Positions 1 through 6,523 of a stretch of DNA of 10,714 nt are shown here, piece after piece. How positions within the stretch are numbered: the first letter of the stretch is position 1; every line of letters begins with the position of its first letter. Under the pieces are notes generated by a model. The model did not search any database. It saw nothing but the letters and a program-made list of their open reading frames with translations, and was not told the origin of the DNA. A program made the translations under genes and the position numbers. This stretch comes from Myroides sp. (GTDB lineage Bacteria > Bacteroidota > Bacteroidia > Flavobacteriales > Flavobacteriaceae), in the NCBI GenBank assembly GCA_018384465.1, contig JAHAYQ010000195.1, positions 1 to 10,714 of the forward strand. Direction: 5' to 3'.

Positions 1-401
1 CCTTCAATATGAACTTCTTCTGGTGGGCGGACAACTTTTGTTGGATCCATTTGGGCGATAATATAGCGAATAGCATCTAATTCACGTTCGCGATCGGGTA
101 AAATATTGGCTTTAATAAATATATCATCGATAACAAAACCAATATCTCGACTAAATATTTGATTGTAATCTTCAATTATTTCAGGGCGATATACTTCTAC
201 ATTATATTTTTTAAAAACATCGTTAAAAGCTTCCATTTCTTTCACCATATCGGCTTCTGTTGGATAAGTACCCGCTTTAATATGCTCTAACGACTTGGGA
301 TCATAAGCCTCATCTATGGTTGGCGTAGCTCCATTGCTTTGTGCTGTTCCAAGAATTACAGCTTTAAGCCTTGAGGTTTCATCTGTTACATGTACATTCA
401 T
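1..401 (-). CDS. Arginine deiminase/dimethylargininase-superfamily protein, N-terminal part (partial)
   Basis: This reading frame starts at ATG 401 and is open to the left edge, giving 133 complete codons. The start reads MNVHVTDETSRLKAVILG, and residues 84-98 contain SRDIGFVIDDIF, which resembles the conserved 'RD-G-V' strand of the guanidine-modifying (amidinotransferase) fold. The last visible residues are HIEG, with the next codon beginning GG, as expected just before the family's conserved GGD substrate-binding loop. Flavobacterial proteins of this type are annotated as dimethylarginine dimethylaminohydrolase-like or amidinotransferase. The catalytic His and Cys lie beyond the window, so the exact reaction (citrulline-forming hydrolase versus amidinotransferase) cannot be decided. 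It lies downstream of gltA but is separated from it by a terminator and has its own -7 promoter match, so it is probably transcribed independently. Confidence 0.8.
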   Translation of the reverse strand, partial: MNVHVTDETSRLKAVILGTAQSNGATPTIDEAYDPKSLEHIKAGTYPTEADMVKEMEAFNDVFKKYNVEVYRPEIIEDYNQIFSRDIGFVIDDIFIKANILPDRERELDAIRYIIAQMDPTKVVRPPEEVHIE

Positions 402-423
402 ACTTAATTTTTTGATGTTTGCA

Positions 424-431
424 CAAATATA
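424..431 (-). promoter_or_regulatory. Candidate -7 promoter element for the arginine deiminase-like gene
   Basis: On the minus strand this reads TATATTTG, a full match to the Bacteroidota -7 consensus TAnnTTTG. It lies 23 bases before the ATG at 401, giving a leader of roughly 15 bases. No clear TTG -33 element is seen at the usual spacing, which keeps the confidence moderate. It lies just downstream of the gltA terminator, where a promoter would be expected. Confidence 0.5.
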
Positions 432-456
432 AGAAGTTCTTTGATGTTATGCTATT

Positions 457-491
457 AAAAACAAAAAAGCCAAATCGAATGATTTGGCTTT
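457..491 (-). terminator. Intrinsic terminator of gltA
   Basis: An 11-bp perfect stem (466-476 with 481-491) encloses a 4-base loop. Read on the minus strand it is followed by TTTTTTGTTTTT. It begins 18 bases after the gltA stop codon and separates gltA from the next gene. Confidence 0.88.
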
Positions 492-508
492 CTATATAAT
501 GAAATTTA

Positions 509-1792
509 CTATCTGTTTTTCATTTCTTTAAATTCACGCAATGGCTCGCCTACATACACTTGGCGTGGACGACCAATTGGTTCTTTGTTTACGCGCATTT
601 CTTTCCATTGTGCTACCCATCCTGGTAAACGACCAATTGCGAACATTACAGTAAACATTTCGGTTGGTATACCTAAGGCACGGTAAATAATTCCTGAATA
701 GAAATCTACGTTTGGATAAAGGTTACGAGCTACGAAGTATTCGTCTTTTAACGCTTTTTCTTCTAAATCTTTTGCAATTTTTAAAATTGGATCATCTACA
801 CCTAACTCAGCCAACACTTCGTCTGCTGCTTTTTTAATGATACGTGCACGAGGATCGAAATTTTTATAAACACGGTGTCCAAAGCCCATTAAGCGGAATG
901 GATCACTTTTGTCTTTGGCTTTTGCTAAATATTTATCTGCATCACCACCGTCTTTTTGAATTTCTTCTAACATTTCTAAAACAGCTTGGTTAGCTCCACC
1001 ATGAAGTGGTCCCCAAAGTGCCGAAACACCAGATGATATAGAAGCAAATAAACCGGCATGCGATGAGCCTACCATGCGAACAGTAGATGTAGAACAGTTT
1101 TGTTCGTGATCTGCATGCAAGATAAACAACTTATCAATAGCGTTTAAAACAACTGGATTAATTTTGTAAGGTCCCGTTGGTAATTTAAACATTAATTGTA
1201 AGAAATTCTCTACATAAGGCAGGGTGTTATCGTAATAATTTAACGGATATCCATTTATCTTTCTGTATGTCCATGTAGCAACTACTAAAAATTTACCCAT
1301 GATTTTACAAACTGCCTCGTACATTTCTTTTTCGCTATCAGCATTTACCACTTTTGGGTTAAACGCCGTTAATGCACAAGTTAACGATGCTAAAATACCC
1401 ATAGGGTGTGCATGTTTAGGGAATCCGTCAATGATTCCTTTCATTTCTTCGTTAACTAAAGTATGTTTGCGGATGTCATTTTCAAATTTTTCAATTTGAG
1501 CTTGCGTTGGTAATTCACCAAAAATAACTAAATAAGCTACTTCTAAGAAATTTGATTTTTCGGCTAAATCTTCAATAGAATAACCGCGGTATCTTAGAAT
1601 TCCTTCTTCACCATCTAAAAAAGTAATAGCACTTTTACAAGACCCTGAATTTTTATATCCCGGATCTAATGTAATAGCTCCGCTTAAAGCACGTAACTTT
1701 TCAATATCAATAGCTACTTCGTTTTCTGTACCAACAATTACTGGCAATTCAAACGTTTTACCGTCTATCGCTATAGTTGCAGTTTTTGACAT
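509..1792 (-). CDS. gltA: Citrate synthase
   Basis: Citrate synthase condenses acetyl-CoA with oxaloacetate to form citrate, the entry step of the TCA cycle, in the cytoplasm. The 427-residue length fits the bacterial hexameric type I family. All hallmark motifs are present: LFILHADHEQN (222-232), GPLHGGAN (261-268) with catalytic His264, MGFGHRVYKNFDPRA (302-316) with His306, and NVDFYSG (361-367) with catalytic Asp363; these positions nearly match the E. coli enzyme. The N-terminal region (residues 1-60) is of the longer Gram-negative form that carries the NADH-sensitive domain in other species; whether this enzyme is NADH-regulated cannot be read from the sequence. The start at 1792 follows the A-rich leader typical of this phylum, and the C-terminal FKEMKNR matches the expected end. 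It lies downstream of eno on the same strand, but a terminator between them suggests its own transcript. Confidence 0.97.
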   Translation of the reverse strand: MSKTATIAIDGKTFELPVIVGTENEVAIDIEKLRALSGAITLDPGYKNSGSCKSAITFLDGEEGILRYRGYSIEDLAEKSNFLEVAYLVIFGELPTQAQIEKFENDIRKHTLVNEEMKGIIDGFPKHAHPMGILASLTCALTAFNPKVVNADSEKEMYEAVCKIMGKFLVVATWTYRKINGYPLNYYDNTLPYVENFLQLMFKLPTGPYKINPVVLNAIDKLFILHADHEQNCSTSTVRMVGSSHAGLFASISSGVSALWGPLHGGANQAVLEMLEEIQKDGGDADKYLAKAKDKSDPFRLMGFGHRVYKNFDPRARIIKKAADEVLAELGVDDPILKIAKDLEEKALKDEYFVARNLYPNVDFYSGIIYRALGIPTEMFTVMFAIGRLPGWVAQWKEMRVNKEPIGRPRQVYVGEPLREFKEMKNR

Positions 1793-1970
1793 ATATATCT
1801 TTTCTTTATTTTATAATTGTTTGAAGCGAATTTAATAAAAATGTTTTACTTGGTAAACTATATTCACATAAATAATTCTTATGGTTTATAACAATAAACT
1901 ATAATGAATACGAACTTTTTATTCGCTTAATTTTTAATCAACATCTTTTTAACAGTAAATTTACCTAATA

Positions 1971-1978
1971 CAAAATTA
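1971..1978 (-). promoter_or_regulatory. Possible -7 promoter element of gltA (long leader)
   Basis: The minus strand reads TAATTTTG, which fits TAnnTTTG. It is the only full match between the eno terminator and gltA. It would give a leader of about 170 bases, because it lies 179 bases from the gltA ATG. No good TTG -33 partner is seen. The leader (1793-1970) is very AT-rich and holds only small inverted repeats, such as a 6-bp stem 1884-1889 with 1894-1899. Confidence 0.3.
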
Positions 1979-2012
1979 AACGGGGTGTAATTAAGAATTT
2001 GTAAATATTACT

Positions 2013-2042
2013 AAAAAAAATAAAGACGCATTAGCGTCTTTA
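2013..2042 (-). terminator. Intrinsic terminator of eno
   Basis: A 9-bp perfect stem (2021-2029 with 2034-2042) with the 4-base loop ATTA is followed on the minus strand by eight T residues (2013-2020). It starts 4 bases after the eno stop codon. Confidence 0.92.
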
Positions 2043-2046
2043 CATA

Positions 2047-3342
2047 TTATCTTTTTACTTTAAAAGCACTTTGCTGTGGATAGTAAGCAACGCTACCTAA
2101 TTCTTCTTCTATTCGTAATAACTGATTGTATTTACTCATACGATCTGAACGAGAAGCAGAACCTGTTTTAATTTGTCCGCAATTTAAAGCTACTGCTAAA
2201 TCGGCTATTGTATAATCTTCGGTTTCACCTGAACGATGAGACATTACTGAAGTATATCCTGCATTGTGCGCCATATTTACAGCTGCAATAGTTTCGGTTA
2301 ACGTTCCTATTTGGTTTACTTTGATTAAAATAGAATTTGCTGTATGTTCTTTAATTCCACGTTCTAAACGATCTACATTAGTCACAAATAAATCGTCTCC
2401 TACTAATTGTACGCTATTTCCTATTTTTTGAGTTAATAAATTCCAACCGTTCCAATCGTCTTCATACATTCCGTCTTCAATTGATATAATAGGATATTTC
2501 TCAGACAATTCAGCTAAATAGGAAGCTTGTTCTTCAGAAGTACGAATTTTTCCATTTACACCTTCAAACTTCGTATAATCATACATGCCGTTTACATAAA
2601 ATTCAGAAGCGGCACAGTCTAAAGCAATCATAACATCTTTACCAAAAACATAACCAGCATTTTCAACTGCTAATTTAATAGAATCTAAAGCATCTTCTGT
2701 TCCTCCTGCTAAATTAGGCGCAAAACCACCTTCATCACCTACAGCTGTACTTAAATTTCTATCGTGTAATACTTTTTTAAGGTTATGAAATATCTCTGTT
2801 CCCATTTGCATAGCTTCTGTAAAATTGTTTGCAGAAACTGGCATAATCATAAATTCTTGAAACGCAATAGGCGCATCAGAGTGTGATCCACCGTTAATAA
2901 TATTCATCATTGGCACTGGTAACGTGTTCGCTGACACACCACCAACATAACGATATAAAGGCATTCCTAACTCGTTTGCCGCCGCTTTTGCCACCGCTAA
3001 TGAAACACCTAAAATAGCATTTGCACCAATATTTGATTTGTTTGGAGTACCATCTAATTCAATCAATGCCTGATCAATTGCATTTTGTTCAAACACACTG
3101 TAACCTACAATGTGTTCTGCAATTACTTCGTTTACATTCTTAACAGCGTTTAAAACTCCTTTACCCATCCAGTGTTTTCCGCCGTCACGTAATTCAACCG
3201 CTTCGTGTTCACCTGTTGATGCACCAGAAGGTACTGCTGCTCTACCTAAAATACCGGTATTGGTAACTACATCAACTTCAACCGTTGGATTACCACGTGA
3301 ATCTAAAATTTGGCGTGCATGAATTTTTACAATAGTACTCAT
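2047..3342 (-). CDS. eno: Enolase (phosphopyruvate hydratase)
   Basis: Enolase interconverts 2-phosphoglycerate and phosphoenolpyruvate in glycolysis and gluconeogenesis, in the cytoplasm. With the start at ATG 3342 the protein has 431 residues, the normal bacterial length, and begins MSTIVKIHARQILDSRGNPT. Visible landmarks are the SGASTGEHEA loop (39-48), VGDEGGFAP (201-209) with the catalytic Glu204, Mg2+ ligands Asp242 (ALDCAAS), Glu289 (SIEDGM) and Asp316 (VGDDLFVTN), the family signature ILIKVNQIGTLTET (338-351) with catalytic Lys341, and SHRSGETED (368-376). The frame is open 11 codons further upstream to a TTG at 3375, but that TTG is itself the last three bases of a consensus -7 promoter element, so the upstream start would not be transcribed. 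eno is the first gene of its unit: the DNA ahead of it is a divergent intergenic region, and a strong terminator follows it. Confidence 0.97.
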   Translation of the reverse strand: MSTIVKIHARQILDSRGNPTVEVDVVTNTGILGRAAVPSGASTGEHEAVELRDGGKHWMGKGVLNAVKNVNEVIAEHIVGYSVFEQNAIDQALIELDGTPNKSNIGANAILGVSLAVAKAAANELGMPLYRYVGGVSANTLPVPMMNIINGGSHSDAPIAFQEFMIMPVSANNFTEAMQMGTEIFHNLKKVLHDRNLSTAVGDEGGFAPNLAGGTEDALDSIKLAVENAGYVFGKDVMIALDCAASEFYVNGMYDYTKFEGVNGKIRTSEEQASYLAELSEKYPIISIEDGMYEDDWNGWNLLTQKIGNSVQLVGDDLFVTNVDRLERGIKEHTANSILIKVNQIGTLTETIAAVNMAHNAGYTSVMSHRSGETEDYTIADLAVALNCGQIKTGSASRSDRMSKYNQLLRIEEELGSVAYYPQQSAFKVKR

Positions 3343-3372
3343 ATCTTTAATTGTGTTGTTTAATTGTTGTTG

Positions 3373-3380
3373 CAAATGTA
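3373..3380 (-). promoter_or_regulatory. Candidate -7 promoter element of eno
   Basis: The minus strand reads TACATTTG, a full match to the Bacteroidota TAnnTTTG element, 31 bases before the eno ATG. The expected leader is about 20-25 bases. Upstream lies a run of nine T residues (minus strand) rather than a clear TTG -33 element. The position settles the choice of the eno start codon. Confidence 0.6.
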
Positions 3381-3502
3381 CTTATTTGATTGATAAAAAA
3401 AAAGAAGTAATTTTAAGATAAATCTTTAATAATCCGTTAAACATTTTTTCTTATATAGAATATATCGTACCTTAGTAAAAACTATTATAAACTGTAAAGA
3501 AA

Positions 3503-3616
3503 ATGAAGCTTTCAAACTATTATTTTAAAGATAATCGGTTGAATCGACTTTTTGATTCATTGCATTATTTGCATGATGACACTTTCTTAAAAAACTCTAA
3601 AGAGTTCATTTCTTAG
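3503..3616 (+). CDS. Possible small protein of 37 residues
   Basis: An ATG at 3503 follows an A-rich leader (GTAAAGAAA) like those in front of the confident genes here, and opens 37 codons to a TAG at 3614-3616. The peptide starts MKLSNYYFKD and is rich in Asn, Leu, Phe and Lys; it has no membrane segment, signal peptide or Cys pair, and I do not recognise it. A perfect GC-rich hairpin begins one base after the stop codon, which gives the unit gene-like boundaries. TACCTTAG (3469-3476) is a 7-of-8 match to the -7 consensus upstream. In such AT-rich DNA an ORF of this length can arise by chance, and it could equally be a decayed gene fragment. Confidence 0.25.
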   Translation: MKLSNYYFKDNRLNRLFDSLHYLHDDTFLKNSKEFIS

Positions 3617-3617
3617 A

Positions 3618-3639
3618 CCCTGTCACGACTCTGACAGGG
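3618..3639. repeat. Perfect GC-rich hairpin
   Basis: CCCTGTCA (3618-3625) and TGACAGGG (3632-3639) form an 8-bp perfect inverted repeat around the 6-base loop CGACTC. It stands out from the surrounding AT-rich DNA. Neither strand shows a T-run after it, so it is not a standard intrinsic terminator; it could be a dispersed palindromic repeat, a processing site or a weak terminator. Confidence 0.7.
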
Positions 3640-3783
3640 ATATCCACTTATCAATAAATAATTTTATTCAATAACTTTCTTTCGTATTTGATGATATCAT
3701 TAAATAAGGTTGTACGCAGCTTACATTTAATGAAGAGTCATGTTAAACCGTCATGTATGAAAGGTACAAAAATTTAAAAAAAC

Positions 3784-4164
3784 ATGTCAAACATCATTTT
3801 AACAACAGGAACTTACGATTTAATTAAAGACCATTTACGTAGAAAAAGAGTTTCCATTCAAGAAGAAGAAATTTTAACAAACGAATTAAGAACTGCTCAA
3901 CAAGTTTTAAGAAGAGAGTTGCCTGCAGATGTAGTTTGTGTAAATAGCGTGGTTACTTACAAAGATCACACTGCAAATACAGAAAAAACCGTAACCTTTG
4001 TAGGTCCAAATAAATCAAAACCAAGTAAAAACAAAATTTCTATTTTAACCGATGAAGGTATTGCTATGTTAGGTTATGAAGTTGGTAAAACAATAGAATG
4101 GCCTTCTGCTAAAAGAGGCGATATAAAACTTGAAATTCTAAAAGTAGAACATCTTCAAAAATAG
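3784..4164 (+). CDS. Short GreA/GreB-family protein (Rnk-like)
   Basis: This 126-residue protein has the C-terminal FKBP-like domain of GreA/GreB elongation factors: residues 68-126 carry TVTFVGPN, then ISILTDEGIAMLGYEVGKTIEW and IKLEILKVEH, matching the Gre pattern 'S-LG-ALLGK-VGD-V-VP ... EI--I'. The N-terminal part (about residues 8-46) is predicted helical but far shorter than the roughly 75-residue coiled coil of GreA, so it could only form a stub. That layout resembles Rnk-type proteins, which bind RNA polymerase near the secondary channel. Binding to polymerase is therefore plausible, while transcript-cleavage stimulation is doubtful. It is the only confident plus-strand gene, divergent from eno, convergent with the membrane-protein gene, and followed by its own terminator. 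A start at 3784 after an A-rich leader fits the family's N-terminus. Confidence 0.8.
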   Translation: MSNIILTTGTYDLIKDHLRRKRVSIQEEEILTNELRTAQQVLRRELPADVVCVNSVVTYKDHTANTEKTVTFVGPNKSKPSKNKISILTDEGIAMLGYEVGKTIEWPSAKRGDIKLEILKVEHLQK

Positions 4165-4170
4165 CCACAG

Positions 4171-4198
4171 AAACCTCGATTTATTCGAGGTTTTTTTT
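4171..4198 (+). terminator. Intrinsic terminator of the Gre-family gene
   Basis: A 9-bp stem (4171-4179 with 4185-4193) with a 5-base loop runs into eight T residues on the plus strand (4191-4198). It begins 6 bases after the Gre-family stop codon. In the opposite direction only TTT follows, so it would be at best a weak terminator for the convergent gene ending at 4203. Confidence 0.9.
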
Positions 4199-4202
4199 AT
4201 AC

Positions 4203-4907
4203 TCACACGTTTACTTCTCTGTTTTGTACTTCTTTTAAATAAATCATAAATAACGTTAGTGTAAACATAACAATGATGAAACGGAGGTACAAAAAGCTAT
4301 TTTCTAAAAATAATGCACTTAAAATAAAGGAGGCAATTGCCGTAAACACTCGCGTTTTAAAAGTTAACTTTTCAATCACTTTGTCATTAAAGTGTACCAA
4401 AGTAGAAATCATGGTTGACAAGCTAAGTAAAAAAGCTAAAGGTGCCCAATCATTTTGTTGTTGAACGATAGAAAAAACAAAAATAAGTACAGACAATATC
4501 AAAGTTAAAACAGCCATTTTACGGTCGGCAAGCACAATAACTTCTTGTTGGTAAATATCTTTAAAGAAAGTATTAAACGATTCTTTAGTCAATACCTTAC
4601 TTCGCAAATAATCTTTTTTTAAACTGTCATACAATGAAAGCAACAAACCTCTGTGATGTAAATATAAACCCACAAATAATTCATTGCTATTTAAATGCTC
4701 TTCCGAAATACAAACCGTAGTTATATAAGGTTTTATTACGCCTAAAGTAAAAGTAATTTTCTTAGCGTTAGTGGGGATCTGGAATGAGTGAGCTCCGCGT
4801 GCGTCTATTTTAGAATGGAAAACATCATTTACAAAAACTTTAATAGAACGAAGAGAATACCATCCATAAATAAAATTGACATGAATATTTAATGTGATCA
4901 TAAGCAT
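4203..4907 (-). CDS. Membrane protein of unknown function, four predicted helices
   Basis: I do not recognise this 234-residue protein. The first 125 residues are soluble-looking: a strand-rich part (about 1-85, with patterns such as IKVFVND and KKITFTLGV that would suit a small beta-sandwich) and then a charged helical linker (86-128, KKDYLRSKVLTKESF). Four hydrophobic segments follow at about 132-148, 155-171, 186-201 and 205-223, with short charged connectors (VHFNDKVIEKLTFKTR) between the second and third. There is no N-terminal signal peptide, so the first domain is probably cytoplasmic. The ATG at 4907 is taken as start; a second ATG two codons later (4901) is equally possible. It converges on the Gre-family gene, 38 bases away end to end. 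The non-coding inverted-repeat region lies directly upstream, and no consensus promoter was found there. The protein is probably real, because 234 open codons with a coherent membrane pattern are unlikely by chance. Confidence 0.7.
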   Translation of the reverse strand: MLMITLNIHVNFIYGWYSLRSIKVFVNDVFHSKIDARGAHSFQIPTNAKKITFTLGVIKPYITTVCISEEHLNSNELFVGLYLHHRGLLLSLYDSLKKDYLRSKVLTKESFNTFFKDIYQQEVIVLADRKMAVLTLILSVLIFVFSIVQQQNDWAPLAFLLSLSTMISTLVHFNDKVIEKLTFKTRVFTAIASFILSALFLENSFLYLRFIIVMFTLTLFMIYLKEVQNREVNV

Positions 4908-4910
4908 ATC

Positions 4911-5228
4911 TATTTAATAGTAAGTCCAAACCCGTAGTGTACTATAAAATATCCACTGATGTACAGATTTATATGTTTTAACCACAGTAGAAAACATAGT
5001 TATTCACGGATTCATTAGCACGTTATAGACCAAAAAAAAAGGATCATAGTTTTTATCATTGATAAAACACATAGTCCTGCTATGTTCATTTTGTAAAATA
5101 CAATAACTATGTAACCTAAAATTTATTCAGCAATAAATACAGAATCTATGTGGTAAAAAAAACTATTCGTTTTTAATTGATTACGTATAAAAAGATAATG
5201 TACTACGAGTTAAAACTAATTATAAATA
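4911..5228. repeat. Non-coding stretch with nested imperfect inverted repeats
   Basis: The 380 bases between the membrane-protein gene and carA hold no supportable gene. Three pairs of inverted blocks occur in matching order from the outside in: 4911-4938 with 5202-5228 (including AACCCGTAGT against AACTCGTAGT), 4977-4991 with 5145-5157 (TTTTAACCACAGTAG against TTTTACCACATAG), and 4994-5004 with 5102-5112 (ACATAGTTATT, 11 bp exact). Their centres fall within about 20 bases of one another. Small perfect hairpins lie inside: 5051-5057 with 5061-5067, 5069-5074 with 5080-5085, and 5121-5127 with 5132-5138. The motif ACATAG occurs several times. This could be a degenerate miniature inverted-repeat element or a structured RNA. 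AT richness raises the chance of accidental pairing. Confidence 0.45.
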
Positions 5229-5231
5229 TAC

Positions 5232-5262
5232 AAAAAAAACCTTTTAGCACGTGACTAAAAGG
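5232..5262 (-). terminator. Intrinsic terminator of carA
   Basis: An 8-bp perfect stem CCTTTTAG/CTAAAAGG (5240-5247 with 5255-5262) with a 7-base loop is followed on the minus strand by eight T residues (5232-5239). It lies 25 bases after the carA stop codon. Confidence 0.9.
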
Positions 5263-5287
5263 CTTTATCAATTTAAAAGAAGAACAA

Positions 5288-6400
5288 TTAAGCTCCTTTA
5301 TATTCTTTCATGTACGATACAAATTGATCAAACAAATATTTAGAATCATTTGGACCTGGTGAAGATTCAGGGTGGTATTGTACCGAAAACACCTGTTTAT
5401 CTTTAATTTTGATACCAGCAACAGTATTATCATTTAAATGATAATGTGTTATTTCAACAGTTGAATGATTTTCCACATCTTCTCTTACTACAGCAAAACC
5501 GTGATTTTGTGAAGTGATTTCTCCTTTACCACTTACTATGTTCATTACCGGATGATTAATCCCTCTATGTCCGTTGAACATCTTATACGTATTAATTTCT
5601 TGTGAAAGTGCAATCAATTGATGACCTAAACAGATACCAAAAGTTGGTTTACCGTCGGCAACTATTTTTTTAACCTCTTCTATTACACCTGTTAAAGGCT
5701 GTGGATCTCCAGGGCCATTAGATAAAAAGTAACCATCAGGATTAAAAGCATCTAATTGATCTTTAGTTGCATTATATGGAAAAACTTTAACATAACAATC
5801 ACGTTCTGCCAAACAGCGCAATATATTGGTTTTAATACCAAAATCTATAGCTGCCACCTTGTAAGTAGCATTTTCGTTGCCAAAAAAATACGGTTCTTTA
5901 GTAGAAACGCTTGATGCCAATTCTAAACCGTTCATACTTGGTACTTCTGCCAAAATTTGTTTTAGTTCATCAATAGATTTTCCGTCGGTAGAGATCACAG
6001 CATTCATAGCTCCGTTATCACGAATATAACTTACTAACGCACGAGTATCCACATCAGACACTGCAATAAGATTTTTCTTTTCAAAATAATCATAAAGCGA
6101 TCCTTGTGCATCAGGTCTTGAATAATGATGACTAAAGTTTTTACAAACCAATCCGGCAATTTTGATACCGTCTGAGTCTACTTCTTCTTCATGCACACCA
6201 TAATTGCCAATATGTGCCACAGTTGATAGCATAATTTGACCAAAATAAGAAGGATCAGTAAAAATTTCTTGATAACCGGTTACGCCCGTATTAAAGCAAA
6301 TTTCACCAGTAGTTGTTCCTTTAATACCGACAGATTTTCCGTAAAAAATGGTTCCATCGCTTAAAAGCACGATCGCTTTATCTTTAGAAATATATTTCAT
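5288..6400 (-). CDS. carA: Carbamoyl-phosphate synthase small subunit (glutamine amidotransferase)
   Basis: CarA hydrolyses glutamine and channels ammonia to CarB, which makes carbamoyl phosphate for pyrimidine and arginine synthesis. The protein has 370 residues, the usual length. The N-terminal CPSase_sm_chain domain spans about 8-140, with TGEICFNTGVTGYQEIFTDP (31-50). The class I glutamine amidotransferase domain spans about 180-365, with FLSNGPGDP (225-233), the nucleophile elbow GICLGHQ (255-261, Cys257) and YHPE (342-345, His343 and Glu345), so the triad is complete. carB is not in the window, so the subunits are not encoded adjacently on the downstream side. The gene sits between the rplQ terminator and its own terminator, so it should have its own promoter; only a weak match (TAATTTTA on the minus strand, 6424-6431) is visible. 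Confidence 0.97.
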   Translation of the reverse strand: MKYISKDKAIVLLSDGTIFYGKSVGIKGTTTGEICFNTGVTGYQEIFTDPSYFGQIMLSTVAHIGNYGVHEEEVDSDGIKIAGLVCKNFSHHYSRPDAQGSLYDYFEKKNLIAVSDVDTRALVSYIRDNGAMNAVISTDGKSIDELKQILAEVPSMNGLELASSVSTKEPYFFGNENATYKVAAIDFGIKTNILRCLAERDCYVKVFPYNATKDQLDAFNPDGYFLSNGPGDPQPLTGVIEEVKKIVADGKPTFGICLGHQLIALSQEINTYKMFNGHRGINHPVMNIVSGKGEITSQNHGFAVVREDVENHSTVEITHYHLNDNTVAGIKIKDKQVFSVQYHPESSPGPNDSKYLFDQFVSYMKEYKGA

Positions 6401-6457
6401 TGTTATATGTAAGTTTCAGTGAGTAAAATTAATATAAATACTTTAAAAAAAGGCTAT

Positions 6458-6491
6458 AAAAAAAGGACAAACCCTAAAAGTTTGTCCTTTT
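6458..6491 (-). terminator. Intrinsic terminator at the end of the ribosomal operon
   Basis: A 12-bp perfect stem (6461-6472 with 6480-6491) with a 7-base loop is followed on the minus strand by a T-run that overlaps the stem base (6458-6464). It lies 32 bases after the rplQ stop codon and marks the end of the secY-to-rplQ transcript. Confidence 0.9.
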
Positions 6492-6523
6492 ACTATTATA
6501 GAATAAAATATTTTAATAATAAA

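Larger units (their letters stand above)
3381..3783. other. Intergenic region between divergent eno and the Gre-family gene
   Basis: About 400 bases with no confident gene. From left to right it holds an AT-rich stretch upstream of the eno promoter, a possible 37-codon plus-strand ORF (3503-3616), a GC-rich hairpin (3618-3639), the 10-bp palindrome ATGATATCAT (3691-3700), and a short segment with the 7-bp direct repeat GTCATGT (3737-3743 and 3750-3756, period 13). For the plus-strand gene at 3784 the best -7 candidate is TACATTTA (3722-3729, 7 of 8 matches), without a -33 partner. No tRNA or recognised RNA motif was seen. Confidence 0.5.

Noticed and set aside
2047..3375. Longer eno start at TTG 3375 (442 residues)
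   Set aside because: The extension MQQQLNNTIKD is not part of the enolase family, and its start codon lies inside the -7 promoter match.
3707..3783. Loose resemblance of the stretch with ATGAAGAG and GTATGAAAGGTAC to text seen at group II intron ends
   Set aside because: It cannot be folded into a domain V-like hairpin; only a 5-bp stem around GAAAG forms, and no reverse transcriptase or intron boundary is present.
4171..4198. Reading the terminator between the convergent genes as bidirectional
   Set aside because: Only three T residues follow the stem in the minus direction, so strong termination is supported for the plus strand alone.
4994..5112. Repeated ACATAG/CTATGT motifs that could suggest a small CRISPR-like or iteron array
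   Set aside because: The copies are only 6-7 bases, occur in both orientations and have irregular spacing (50, 25, then 11-38 bases), so neither a CRISPR array nor a regular iteron set is supported.
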